NCBI RefSeq assembly: GCF_900114545.1
Contig: NZ_FOTI01000020.1
Location: 1 to 53,651 of the forward strand
Direction: 5' to 3'
DNA length: 53,651 nucleotides
Source of the DNA: Halanaerobium salsuginis
GTDB lineage: Bacteria; Bacillota; Halanaerobiia; Halanaerobiales; Halanaerobiaceae
Every line of letters begins with the position of its first letter. Position 1 is the stretch's first letter. Shown one piece after another: positions 1-8,785 of the stretch. The translations under genes and the position numbers were made by a program. The notes under the pieces were generated by a model that was not told the DNA's origin, did no database searches, and saw only the letters and a list, made by a program, of their open reading frames with translations.

Positions 1-222
1 GAAACAGGAAAACTCAGAAAAACAATGGGTGAAAAAGAATACATCAAAGAATGCAATCAGCGTGCTGGTGTAGAAGGAATACCTTCTGTATTCAGACGCA
101 AATATGATGTCGATGAGATGCCGGTCAGGGGTGAAGTATGTCAAAAAATCTGGTTTGGCTTAAAAGTTGCAGCAGCAAACTTCAAAAAGCTGCTGAAAGG
201 ATTAGAACTGGCCACCTCCTGA
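1..222 (+). CDS. Transposase C-terminal fragment (partial, cut by window edge)
   Basis: The frame is open from base 1 and stops at 220-222, so this is the 3' end of a longer gene. The residues RAGVEGIPSVFRRKYDVD followed by VRGEV and LKVAAANFKKLLKG match the C-terminal part of DDE transposases of the IS1182/IS5-like group, where an arginine and glutamate of the catalytic domain precede a run with AAANLKKL. I see no clear terminal inverted repeat just downstream, so the right end of the element is not defined. It may be intact beyond the left edge or a remnant. Nothing links it to the genes that follow. Confidence 0.7.
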   Translation, partial: ETGKLRKTMGEKEYIKECNQRAGVEGIPSVFRRKYDVDEMPVRGEVCQKIWFGLKVAAANFKKLLKGLELATS

Positions 223-291
223 ACAAGGTAGATCTTTTTCACACTATATAATATTATTTTTACTTATAAATGAGAAATTTATTGCTTACAA

Positions 292-315
292 CCTTAAATA
301 TTTTTTTATTTAAGG
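292..315. repeat. AT-rich 9-bp inverted repeat
   Basis: CCTTAAATA and TATTTAAGG form a perfect 9-bp stem around a T6 loop between the transposase remnant and the MarR gene. It has no following T-run, so it is a poor terminator. It could be a regulator site or a remnant of the insertion element end. Confidence 0.35.
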
Positions 316-346
316 ATATTTATTTAGTCTTTTTGGGGGCAAACCA

Positions 347-380
347 TGCTATTATTTTGTTGATGTAGTTGTAAGTGCAA
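347..380 (+). promoter_or_regulatory. Extended -10 promoter and possible MarR operator
   Basis: TGCTATTAT at 347-355 is an extended -10 (TG-N-TATTAT). The -35 is poor. Just downstream, TTGTAAGTGCAA at 369-380 is a TTG-N6-CAA dyad, a form common in MarR-family operators. Its place over the likely start of transcription would suit autoregulation by the next gene. This is inference from position and shape only. Confidence 0.4.
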
Positions 381-402
381 TTAAGTAGAGGTGAGTTTAT
401 TA

Positions 403-828
403 ATGTATATAGAAGCCCCAATTGGCAAATGGATAGCAAAATTATATAAAGATCATGATCAGTTTGTAGATCAACTACTGGAAAAATATAATTTAAATCA
501 TAGTGAAGGCAATATTTTGATTTATCTTTTTCGAGATGGAGATGGGATTAATCAGAAAACGCTTCAAGAAAATTTGGGTGTTGATAAGGCTACTATTTCT
601 AGAGCTATTCGCAGTCTATTGTTAAAGGAATATTTGAAAAAAGAAACTTCTCCCACTGATGGTAGAGTGAATTTAATTTATTTAACTGATAAGGCCAGGA
701 GCAGGAAGCCTTTAATCAATAATATATATCAAGAATGGTTTAGAAAATTTTTAGATGATATTTCTGAAGAAGATGCTAGAACTGTTCTTAAAACCCTGCA
801 GAAAATGTATCAAGTTGTTCAGAATTAA
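403..828 (+). CDS. MarR-family transcriptional regulator
   Basis: A 141-residue winged-helix protein. The central part reads as the MarR DNA-binding domain: EGNILIYLFRDG helix, then QKTLQENLGVDKATISRAIR as the recognition helix and the wing ETSPTDGRVNLIYLT, with the characteristic DGR turn. I chose ATG 403 rather than GTG 391 because AGAGGTGA at 387-394 is a good ribosome site 8 bases before 403 and overlaps 391. The next gene begins 21 bases after the stop, so this regulator probably heads, and likely represses, the RND/LolA-like/barrel export unit. The inducer is unknown. Confidence 0.85.
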   Translation: MYIEAPIGKWIAKLYKDHDQFVDQLLEKYNLNHSEGNILIYLFRDGDGINQKTLQENLGVDKATISRAIRSLLLKEYLKKETSPTDGRVNLIYLTDKARSRKPLINNIYQEWFRKFLDDISEEDARTVLKTLQKMYQVVQN

Positions 829-849
829 TAAGTTTAGTGGAGGTGCAAG

Positions 850-3597
850 ATGGAAAGAATATTAAAACACAATAAAGCAATAGTAATAATAATTTTTTTA
901 ATAACTATTTTTTTCTTATTTCAAATTCCGAAAGTCCAGATAAATAATGATATTGAAGTTTTTCTGCCAGACACTCATCCTGCCAAAGTTAGTAATGAAG
1001 AAATGAAAGATATTTTTGGAGAAAGTGATGGTATAGTAGCTGCTTTAAAAGTTGATCGGGGAACTATACTTGAACCTGAGAATCTAAAATATTTAAAAGA
1101 ATTAACTGCTGGAATTGAAAAGATTAGTTATGTTGATGATGTTACTTCATTAACTAATGCTGATTTTATTGAAGGAACTCCAGATGGAATGATTGTGGAT
1201 GACCTTGTTAAGGATTTACCACAAAATGATTCGGATAAATATGCAATTAAAGAAAAAATATTGAGTTGGGATATGTATAAAAATAATCTCTACTCTAGTG
1301 ATTTTAAGTCAACTGAAATTTTAATAAAACTCAAAAAAGGTCTAAGTAATGATGATAAAGATGCAGCTTATTATCAAATTAAAAATTTGACTGATCAATA
1401 TAAAAGTAAAGGTTTTGAAACATATATATCTGGCTCTACTGCTATTAATGTTTTAATGGGAGATAATATGCTGCAGGATGTTAAGTTTTTAATTCCCTTT
1501 ATTGTAGCAGTCTTAATCATAGCGTTATATCTTTTCTTTAATAATATACTGGCAGTAGTATTGATTTTACTTACAGTAAGTATTAGCAGTATCTGGGCAG
1601 TTGGATTAATGGCTGCACTTGGTATAAGTTTGACTCTTGTTTCAACAGTTATTCCTGTTCTTTTAATAGCTGTTGGTAGTGCTTACGGAATTCATATTTT
1701 AAGTCATTATTATGATTATATTAGTGAGCATCCAGGAGAATTAACTCCAGAAGATCAGCAAAAAATTGTCTATCGAACTGTTAATAGACTGGGGAAAGCT
1801 GTTTTTCTGGCTGCATTAACCACTGTAGCTGGTTTTGGTTCACTTGCTTCAAGTGAAATAATTCCAATTAAAACTTTTGGGATTTTTACAGCAATTGGAA
1901 TAGCAGCCGCTTTTTTAGTAGCATTATTCTTAATTCCGTCTTTGCTAATAATTATTTATGCATATCGTCATGATAAGTTAAAAGATAAATATCAAGCTCA
2001 AGATCATTTTAACAAAATGATTAATAAATTACACGAGTTCTATGCGGGACGCAGGATCGGAATTATTGTGACAGCTTTAGTTATTATTATTTTTTCGCTA
2101 ATGGGCTTTAGTAAAATTGTAGTTGATACCCCTCTTATTGAAATGTTTAAAGAAAATACAGAAATCAGACAAGCTGATGACTTTATTAATCAGAATTTCT
2201 CAGGAACCAATATTATGAAAGTTATGGTTTCTGGTCAAAAATCAGGTGATTTAAATAATCCTGCTGTTTTAGCAGCTATGGATAAATTAGAGAAACATTT
2301 AAATAGTAAATTTCCTGAAGTAGGCAAAGCAACTTCGATTTCCGATTATATTAAGCGCATGAATCAGGTTATGCATTATCCAGCTGTAGAGAGCGATTCT
2401 GCTAGTCAAAATACTGCTTTAAGTAGTGAACAGGATGAAATTGAAGATAACAGCAGCAGTTTCTATCAGGGGACAGCAGAAAACTCTAGTTCTGATGATG
2501 GTTCAATTGCAGATCAAAGTTCTAGCTTTTATAGTGATTCTAGTTCTACTTCAGCAGAAGATAGTGGTTCTGATTATGATCTTGATCATAGTTCTAGTTT
2601 TTATCAGGAAGATGATTCATCTGCAGGTGAACAATCTAATAATTCTGGTCAGTTAGAACTTATTCCTGGTCCAGATAGAGAAAAAGAATTATCAGAGTAT
2701 GACTTTATTAGCCTGCTTAACTCAGCGTTTATTAGAGCAGAAAATCTTAATCTGACAACTGATGAAATGCTTGCTCTTTTAAAGCAAGAATTGAATTATA
2801 AGGCAGCTGCTTATTATGAAATACCTACAGATTTGAATAAATATAATGCTGCTAGTCCACAGAATCTTAAAAACTTAATTTCTCAATACCTACTTTTATA
2901 TTCAGGTAATGTTGATGATTTTATTAATGACCAGTTAGAACCAGATAAGGCACAAATATTAATTCAGCTAAATGACCCGAGTAATTTAACAGCTGCTAAA
3001 GTGCGAGAGGATATTTCAAATTATACAGCTGCTAATTTCCCTGCTAACTATCAAGTTGAAGTGTCGGGAAATGCAACTATGGCTCTGGAAGCCAACAATT
3101 TAATTGTCAGCAGCCAGACTAGAAGTATAGTAATCTCCTTTATTATTGTCTTTTTGTTGGTAGCAATCTCTTTTCGATCTTTACTGGCTGGTATTTATGG
3201 AATTATTCCGCTTGCCTTTTCATTAATTATTAATTTTGGTTTGATGGGACATCTAGGAATTAAGCTTGATGTAGGTACAGCTATGGTAGCCTCAATTGCG
3301 ATTGGGATTGGAGTAGATTATACAATTCATTTTCTCCAGACTTATTATACAGAGCGTCAGGAGGAAGAAGATTTATTTATTGTAACGAAAAAAACTTTAG
3401 CTTCGACTGGAAAGGCAATTGTTTTTAATGCAATTTCTGTTGCAGCAGGTTTTTTAGTATTATTATTTTCAAACTTTTATCCTCTTGTCTATTTGGGCTT
3501 TTTAATTGCAGTGACAATGTTTACTTCTTCACTTGCTTCACTGACTATTTTGCCACTGCTGCTTAACTTATTTAAGCCTAAATTTATTAGTAAATAG
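850..3597 (+). CDS. RND/MMPL-family exporter with Ser-rich insert
   Basis: A 915-residue inner-membrane protein with two copies of the RND unit. One membrane segment lies near residues 9-26, a large outer loop follows, then segments between about 211 and 370. A seventh segment lies near 400, with a second loop to about 757 and the last segments to about 905. The sequence GSAYGIHILSHYYD in the first half and GIGVDYTIHFLQTYY in the second are the paired motifs of the MMPL/SSD-like group. Residues about 533-600 in the second loop are a low-complexity Ser/Asp-rich stretch with SSSFY three times (near 535, 557 and 581). It probably moves lipid or a hydrophobic compound, working with the next two genes. 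The substrate is not evident. Confidence 0.88.
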   Translation: MERILKHNKAIVIIIFLITIFFLFQIPKVQINNDIEVFLPDTHPAKVSNEEMKDIFGESDGIVAALKVDRGTILEPENLKYLKELTAGIEKISYVDDVTSLTNADFIEGTPDGMIVDDLVKDLPQNDSDKYAIKEKILSWDMYKNNLYSSDFKSTEILIKLKKGLSNDDKDAAYYQIKNLTDQYKSKGFETYISGSTAINVLMGDNMLQDVKFLIPFIVAVLIIALYLFFNNILAVVLILLTVSISSIWAVGLMAALGISLTLVSTVIPVLLIAVGSAYGIHILSHYYDYISEHPGELTPEDQQKIVYRTVNRLGKAVFLAALTTVAGFGSLASSEIIPIKTFGIFTAIGIAAAFLVALFLIPSLLIIIYAYRHDKLKDKYQAQDHFNKMINKLHEFYAGRRIGIIVTALVIIIFSLMGFSKIVVDTPLIEMFKENTEIRQADDFINQNFSGTNIMKVMVSGQKSGDLNNPAVLAAMDKLEKHLNSKFPEVGKATSISDYIKRMNQVMHYPAVESDSASQNTALSSEQDEIEDNSSSFYQGTAENSSSDDGSIADQSSSFYSDSSSTSAEDSGSDYDLDHSSSFYQEDDSSAGEQSNNSGQLELIPGPDREKELSEYDFISLLNSAFIRAENLNLTTDEMLALLKQELNYKAAAYYEIPTDLNKYNAASPQNLKNLISQYLLLYSGNVDDFINDQLEPDKAQILIQLNDPSNLTAAKVREDISNYTAANFPANYQVEVSGNATMALEANNLIVSSQTRSIVISFIIVFLLVAISFRSLLAGIYGIIPLAFSLIINFGLMGHLGIKLDVGTAMVASIAIGIGVDYTIHFLQTYYTERQEEEDLFIVTKKTLASTGKAIVFNAISVAAGFLVLLFSNFYPLVYLGFLIAVTMFTSSLASLTILPLLLNLFKPKFISK

Positions 3598-3662
3598 ACT
3601 TTACAAATTATTTAATTATATATCACTAAATTATTTAGCTTAATCTAAAGGAGGAATTTAAA

Positions 3663-4484
3663 ATGAAAAAAAGAAATTTAACTTTGCTAATTACAGTTGT
3701 TTTGGCTGCTCTTTTATTAGGAACAGTTAGTAGTGCTGTTTTAGCAATTAGTGGTCGGGAAGTTATGGAAAATGTTGATAATCGTGATGATGGTCAGACT
3801 AGACATGCTTTAATGGGCATGGATTTAATTGATAGTAGTGGTCAAGTTAGAGATCGAGTTGTAGAAGCCTGGTCAAAAAAGATTGCTGGTGAAGATGATT
3901 TAAATCAAACTGTTATGGTCTTTCATGAACCAGAATCTGTTAAAAACACTCGGTTCCTGCAGATTGAAAACCAAGATACTGATGATGATCAGTGGATTTA
4001 TTTACCTGACTTAGGCAGAGTAAGAAGAATTTCTGGTGGTCAAGGTGGAGATTCTTTTATGGGAACTGATTTCACATATGATGATATGAAATCAAGAGAA
4101 ATAGATGATTTCACCTATAAATTATTAAAGGAAGAAAGCTTTAATAATTATGACTGTTATGTCGTAGAAGCAACTCCTAAAAATCCAGCTGATGAGCAGT
4201 ATGCTAAAACAGTTTCCTGGGTAACAAAAGAGCATTTTATTCCTGTTAAAATAGAAATGTATGATAAAAGTACTGGCAAATTGTATAAAAGGATGATTGT
4301 TGATAGTAAGATAGAAAAAGTTGATGGAGTCTGGACTGTTTATTCTACTGTAATGAAAAATTTAGATTCTGGTCATCAAACTCATCTCTATGTAAAAGAT
4401 AGAAATGGTAACTATCTACTTGAGTATAACAAAGATATTAGTGACAAAAGATTTACCCAGCAGTTTCTTAAAACAGGTAATTAA
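3663..4484 (+). CDS. Outer-membrane lipoprotein-sorting-like protein (LolA-like)
   Basis: A 273-residue exported protein with a signal peptide ending near residue 29 (SSAVLA). It resembles the LolA-like family (PF17131 type) that accompanies MMPL exporters. Features include an early REVMENVDNRDDG segment, the WIYLPDLGRVRRISGG motif near residue 115, GTDFTYDD near 136, and a C-terminal half with WVTKEHFIPVKIEMYD. The ribosome site AAGGAGGAAT is ideal. It is probably a periplasmic carrier shuttling a hydrophobic cargo between the upstream RND protein and the downstream barrel. True LolA function is not shown, and LolCDE is not in the window. Confidence 0.82.
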   Translation: MKKRNLTLLITVVLAALLLGTVSSAVLAISGREVMENVDNRDDGQTRHALMGMDLIDSSGQVRDRVVEAWSKKIAGEDDLNQTVMVFHEPESVKNTRFLQIENQDTDDDQWIYLPDLGRVRRISGGQGGDSFMGTDFTYDDMKSREIDDFTYKLLKEESFNNYDCYVVEATPKNPADEQYAKTVSWVTKEHFIPVKIEMYDKSTGKLYKRMIVDSKIEKVDGVWTVYSTVMKNLDSGHQTHLYVKDRNGNYLLEYNKDISDKRFTQQFLKTGN

Positions 4485-4506
4485 AGCTGATTAACTTAAA
4501 CCATTA

Positions 4507-4539
4507 CTGAGCAGAAAAGCTGTCTGCTTTTCTGCTCAG
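4507..4539 (+). other. Perfect 14-bp stem-loop inside the export unit
   Basis: CTGAGCAGAAAAGC and GCTTTTCTGCTCAG pair completely around the loop TGTCT. The following bases (ATTAATTG) are not a T-run, so this is likely a processing, stabilising or partial-termination element that sets the ratio of the LolA-like protein to the barrel protein. Confidence 0.6.
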
Positions 4540-4587
4540 ATTAATTGTTAAAAGTTTAAAACTTAAATTAATAATGGGGTGTAATTA

Positions 4588-5961
4588 ATGTTAAAGAAAA
4601 AAAGTTTAATTTTTTGTTTGTTATTTGGACTGCTGCTAACTTTATCTTTACCAGGTATAGCATTTGATAATGGTAGTTTTTATGGTAGTGAAAAAACAGA
4701 GACTGAAATTAGTGGCTCGATTTCGCCTGAGTTAAGAATTATGTCTGATGATGGTGATATAGAGGAAAATTTAGGTGGTGAATTAGAATTTAATTATCCT
4801 GGTTCAACTAATCAATTTAAAGTTCTGATTGACTATCAATTAGGTGCAGCAGATGAAATTGACTTTAATGAATTATATTATAAGTATTCAGCTTCTAGTT
4901 ATGATGTTTTAATTGGGAGACATCGTGTTATCTGGGGAAAAGGAGATAAAGTTCATGTTGTTGATAATCTTAATCCAGAAGATTTAAGTGATTTTATTAA
5001 TCCTGATTATAAAGAACGTCAAATTGGAGAAGAAATGCTTAAGATAGACAAATATTTTAGAGGTGGTAATGCTGATCTGGAGTTTGTTTATACTCCTGAT
5101 TTTGAAGGCAACAGGCTTGCTGATGATCCTGATAGTTCATTAGGGAATTGGGTTATTAATCCTTTTGCTTCTTTAATTAGCTTAAGAGAGTTATCAGCGG
5201 CTACTGGTTTAAGTCAGACTGATTTAATTAATGAAGTTGAAGATGCTATCGATGAGGAAAATAATCAATTTGGTTTAAGATTTACTGACAGCAGAGGGAG
5301 TATTGATTATGGATTTAGTTATTATAAAGGCTATTTACGTGATCCCAGCTACAATGTAGCTGCAGTTGCCAGTTCAGCTGCTTCCTGGTCAGGAGGATCT
5401 ATCAGTAAATCTGAACTAAAAGAAGCTTTAAATAATGCCGATCTTCATTATGATTCGGTTGATATTTTTGGCTTTGAGATGGCTAAAGTCATTGCCTCCA
5501 TTAATAGTCGTTTTGAATTAGCTTATTATAGAACCGATGATACAGATGGTGATAATCCACTAGTTAGAAACAATAAAATAGCCTGGGTTATCGGTGGAGA
5601 TCGTGATCTGCCAATTAGCAATCTAAACTTAAATATTCAGTTTGCTGGAGAAAAAATACTTGATCATAGTGGTCTTTCACAGTTTGATATTGACTATGAT
5701 GCTGATGATGATTATACAACAAATCGAGCTATTGTTAAATTGAAAGATAGCTATAATAATGAAAAAATAGAGCCAGAATTGACCTGGATTTATAACTTGG
5801 CTGGTCATGATTACAGTCTAGAAGCAGCAGTTAATTATGAGTTGAAACAAGATCTTGAGTTAGAACTTTCTCATAAGATTTTTAATGGTGATAATGATAC
5901 TACATTCGGCCAATTTTCAGACAATGATTTTACTTCAATTGCTCTAAAATACAGCTTTTAA
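4588..5961 (+). CDS. Outer-membrane beta-barrel protein, DUF1302-like
   Basis: A 457-residue protein with a signal peptide (about residues 1-25). Short amphipathic strands rich in Asp, Tyr and Gly then run to a C-terminus ending ALKYSF. A terminal Phe after alternating hydrophobic residues is the usual BAM recognition signal of outer-membrane barrels. The segment GRHRVIWGKGDKVHVVDNLN followed by PEDLSDFINPDYKERQIGE resembles the conserved part of DUF1302 outer-membrane proteins, which occur with MMPL and LolA-like genes in other diderms. It is likely the outer-membrane partner of the unit and good evidence for a diderm envelope. Confidence 0.75.
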   Translation: MLKKKSLIFCLLFGLLLTLSLPGIAFDNGSFYGSEKTETEISGSISPELRIMSDDGDIEENLGGELEFNYPGSTNQFKVLIDYQLGAADEIDFNELYYKYSASSYDVLIGRHRVIWGKGDKVHVVDNLNPEDLSDFINPDYKERQIGEEMLKIDKYFRGGNADLEFVYTPDFEGNRLADDPDSSLGNWVINPFASLISLRELSAATGLSQTDLINEVEDAIDEENNQFGLRFTDSRGSIDYGFSYYKGYLRDPSYNVAAVASSAASWSGGSISKSELKEALNNADLHYDSVDIFGFEMAKVIASINSRFELAYYRTDDTDGDNPLVRNNKIAWVIGGDRDLPISNLNLNIQFAGEKILDHSGLSQFDIDYDADDDYTTNRAIVKLKDSYNNEKIEPELTWIYNLAGHDYSLEAAVNYELKQDLELELSHKIFNGDNDTTFGQFSDNDFTSIALKYSF

Positions 5962-5965
5962 TCTT

Positions 5966-5987
5966 ACCCGGGGGAGGGGCCGGTTTT
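5966..5987 (+). terminator. Possible weak terminator after the barrel gene
   Basis: ACCCGG and CCGGT can pair around a G-rich loop and are followed by TTTTT. The stem is short and has one extra C, so this is tentative. It would separate the export unit from the ferredoxin promoter. Confidence 0.35.
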
Positions 5988-6021
5988 TAAAAATGTCTTT
6001 TAAAACTATTTATTAAACAAG

Positions 6022-6050
6022 TTGACATTTTAATGCTGGCTGGATATAAT
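6022..6050 (+). promoter_or_regulatory. Perfect sigma-A promoter for the ferredoxin gene
   Basis: TTGACA at 6022-6027 and TATAAT at 6045-6050 are separated by 17 bases, an exact match to the housekeeping consensus. Transcription should begin near 6057, giving a leader of about 60 bases. Confidence 0.92.
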
Positions 6051-6096
6051 AGTTTTGTGAACTTTTTACAAAATAAATTATAATAAAGCTGAATAG

Positions 6097-6285
<189 letters not shown>

Positions 6286-6301
6286 ATTTATATTTTGAAA
6301 A

Positions 6302-6328
6302 AACCGGGAGTCTTGCTTCCGGTCTTTT
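6302..6328 (+). terminator. Intrinsic terminator of the ferredoxin gene
   Basis: ACCGGGAG and CTTCCGGT pair (one G-T) around TCTTG and are followed by CTTTTT. Confidence 0.85.
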
Positions 6329-6557
6329 TCATTTTAATTAATGAGGTTTGGCTAAAATTTACATAATTAACTTTGTTCTGCTAAAAATTATTTTAATGTT
6401 ATTTATAATAAATTTTATAAGAATATTTTTGCTTTAATTTAAAAGTAAAAAGAGCTAATTAAAGTAGTCGAGCAAATAAGCAGGAATTAATTTCAAGTTA
6501 AAGAATTTATAAAATAAGTAAGAGTTTAATAATTTAAACTGAGGAGATGAACTTTGG

Positions 6558-7787
6558 ATGCAGGAATTAAAAAAGGTTGATCCTGAAATAGCTGCTATTA
6601 TAGCAGAAGAAGAACAGAGACAGGCCCATAATATTGAGTTAATTGCTTCTGAGAATTTTGTTAGTCCAGCTGTTATGGAAGCTGCTGGTTCAGTTTTAAC
6701 CAATAAATATGCAGAAGGCTATCCGGATAAAAGATATTACGGCGGCTGTGAAGTGATTGATCAGGCTGAAAAATTAGCAATTCAAAGAGCTAGAGAGATT
6801 TATCAGGCTGAACATGTTAATGTACAACCTCATTCAGGATCACAGGCAAATCAGGCTGTTTATTTTTCGCAGGTATCTGAAGGAGGAACAATTTTGGGTA
6901 TGGACTTGACTCATGGCGGTCATTTAAGCCACGGCAGTCCAGTTAATATTTCAGGTAAATATTATAACTTTGTTCATTATGGCGTAACCAGAGAAAAAGA
7001 AATAATAGACTACGAACAGGTAAGAAGGTTAGCTGAAGAGCATCAACCAGAATTAATTGTCGCTGGGGCCAGTGCTTATCCTAGAGTTATAAACTTTAAG
7101 ACCTTTAAAGAAATTGCTGACTCAGTAGGTGCTTTATTAATGGTTGATATGGCTCATATAGCCGGCCTTGTTGCAGCGGGTCTTCATCCCAGTCCAGTTC
7201 CTTATGCTGATTTTGTAACTACAACTACTCACAAAACACTTAGAGGCACTAGAGGAGGAATGATTCTCTGTAAGCAAAAATATGCTAAAGCAATTGATAA
7301 AGCAATTTTTCCTGGAATTCAGGGAGGGCCTTTAATGCATATAGTTGCAGCTAAAGCTGTGACATTTAAAGAAGCTTTAACTCCTGACTTTAAAAAATAT
7401 CAAAAACAGATAATTAATAATGCCCGTAGTTTAGCAAACGCTTTAAGCAGTTATGGACTTAGATTAGTCTCCGGTGGAACTGATAACCACATGATGTTGG
7501 TTGACCTGACAAATATGAATTTGACAGGTAAAGAAGTAGAAGAAGCACTAGATAAGGTTGGGATTACTGTGAATAAGAATACAATACCTTTTGAAACCAG
7601 AAGTCCATTTGTAACCAGTGGAATTAGAATCGGTACCCCTGCTGTAACTACCCGGGGAATGAAAGAAAATGATATGGAACAGATTGCGAAATTTATTTTT
7701 GCAGTTTTAAAGAATATTGAAGCTGAACAGAAATTGGCTCAGTTAAAAGAAGAAGTATATGCATTCTCAGAACGGTTTGTAAAATAG
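6558..7787 (+). CDS. glyA: Serine hydroxymethyltransferase
   Basis: A 409-residue PLP enzyme that converts serine and tetrahydrofolate to glycine and methylene-tetrahydrofolate in the cytoplasm. Visible family signatures are [16 protein letters not shown] near the start, [26 protein letters not shown], and the cofactor site [14 protein letters not shown] with Lys226 as the Schiff-base residue. Length is normal. GAGGAGATGA at 6541-6550 supports ATG 6558. A terminator follows, so it appears to be a single-gene unit. The 270 bases upstream are AT-rich; I found no riboswitch or convincing promoter there. Confidence 0.97.
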   Translation: MQELKKVDPEIAAIIAEEEQRQAHNIELIASENFVSPAVMEAAGSVLTNKYAEGYPDKRYYGGCEVIDQAEKLAIQRAREIYQAEHVNVQPHSGSQANQAVYFSQVSEGGTILGMDLTHGGHLSHGSPVNISGKYYNFVHYGVTREKEIIDYEQVRRLAEEHQPELIVAGASAYPRVINFKTFKEIADSVGALLMVDMAHIAGLVAAGLHPSPVPYADFVTTTTHKTLRGTRGGMILCKQKYAKAIDKAIFPGIQGGPLMHIVAAKAVTFKEALTPDFKKYQKQIINNARSLANALSSYGLRLVSGGTDNHMMLVDLTNMNLTGKEVEEALDKVGITVNKNTIPFETRSPFVTSGIRIGTPAVTTRGMKENDMEQIAKFIFAVLKNIEAEQKLAQLKEEVYAFSERFVK

Positions 7788-7816
7788 CAAGTTAATTATA
7801 ACTATAATATTAATGA

Positions 7817-7839
7817 GCCGGGCTATCCCGGCCATTTTT
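7817..7839 (+). terminator. Terminator after glyA
   Basis: GCCGGG and CCCGGC pair around CTAT and are followed by CATTTTTA. The stem is strong and the T-run short. Confidence 0.75.
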
Positions 7840-7862
7840 ATAAGTAAAGGATGGTTAATATA

Positions 7863-8684
7863 ATGAAGACTAAATTAATTGCATTTGATCTAGATGGAAC
7901 TTTGTTGAATCAAGAACACCAGTTAGCAGCTAAAACAATTGAAGCAGTAAAAAAAGTTAGGGAAAAAGGGATAATTACGCTTGTAGCAACAGGTAGAATG
8001 TTTATTTCTGCTCTTCCCCACCTAGAAAAACTAGCTGTAAAAAGTCCTGTTATAACTTACAATGGTGCTTTAGTAATGGACCCTCAGAAAAAAGAAATAA
8101 TTTATCATCAGCCAATTCCACTTGCAGTTGCTCGTCAGATTACAGAAATGGTAGAAGAAAATAATTATCATTTAAATATTTATCTTGATGATAAACTTTA
8201 TGTAAAGGAGTTAAATAAATTTAGTGATGATTATGAAAAAATCTCTGGCATAAAATCAGAGCCTGTTGGCAATTTAGTTGATTTTATTGATCAGGATCCT
8301 ACTAAAATGTTAATTGTTGAAGAAGACGAGCAGAAGCAGCAAGAAATAAATAAATTCTTAATTGATAATTTTGCCGATCAAATAGAAATTTCAGCTTCAT
8401 TTAATTCTTTTATTGAAATGACTAAAAAAGGTATTTCTAAAGATGTTCCTCTGCAAAAAATAGCTGCTGATTTTGGAATAAAACAGGAAGAAGTAATGGC
8501 ATTTGGTGATGGATTAAATGATTTAAAGATGATTGAGTGGGCTGGGCGTGGAGTAGCAATGGCTAATGCCAATCCTGTGCTGCAGGAAGCTGCCGATGAT
8601 ATTGCTCCTAATCATGATAAGCTGGGGATAGCTCGCTACTTAAAAAAAGAATTTAACCTTGATTTAGAGCTTGATTTAGCTTAA
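7863..8684 (+). CDS. HAD-superfamily (Cof-type) sugar-phosphatase-like hydrolase
   Basis: A 273-residue Cof/YidA-like HAD hydrolase. Motif I is FDLDGTLL with Asp9 and Asp11, motif II lies in LVATGRM, and motif III/IV is VMAFGDGLNDLKMIEWAG near residue 212. The GVAMANANPVLQEAAD tail is typical of subfamily IIB. I prefer ATG 7863: AAAGGATGG at 7847-7855 is well placed for it, while the upstream ATG 7851 lies inside that ribosome site. The substrate cannot be told from sequence; phosphosugars or flavin intermediates are usual. It stands alone between glyA's terminator and a new promoter. Confidence 0.88.
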   Translation: MKTKLIAFDLDGTLLNQEHQLAAKTIEAVKKVREKGIITLVATGRMFISALPHLEKLAVKSPVITYNGALVMDPQKKEIIYHQPIPLAVARQITEMVEENNYHLNIYLDDKLYVKELNKFSDDYEKISGIKSEPVGNLVDFIDQDPTKMLIVEEDEQKQQEINKFLIDNFADQIEISASFNSFIEMTKKGISKDVPLQKIAADFGIKQEEVMAFGDGLNDLKMIEWAGRGVAMANANPVLQEAADDIAPNHDKLGIARYLKKEFNLDLELDLA

Positions 8685-8713
8685 TTAAAAATCATTCTTG
8701 CTATTTCCTATAC

Positions 8714-8738
8714 ATAACAAAAATAATTATGTTATAAT
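8714..8738 (+). promoter_or_regulatory. Extended -10 promoter with overlapping dyad
   Basis: TGTTATAAT at 8730-8738 is an ideal extended -10. ATAACA (8714-8719) and TGTTAT (8730-8735) form a 6-bp dyad with a 10-base gap that overlaps it and could be an operator for the following membrane protein and glucokinase genes. Confidence 0.5.
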
Positions 8739-8785
8739 TAATTGTAACCTGGCTTAATAAACGGAAGGTTTTTGGAGGGATTTAG

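Noticed and set aside
2426-2656. 76-codon open frame inside the RND gene
   Set aside because: It is a shadow of the Ser-rich repeat in another frame, giving a leucine/valine-rich product with no start signals.
6329-6557. Riboswitch upstream of glyA (glycine, THF or SAM)
   Set aside because: The stretch is AT-rich without the conserved cores I would expect and without a terminator/antiterminator pair.
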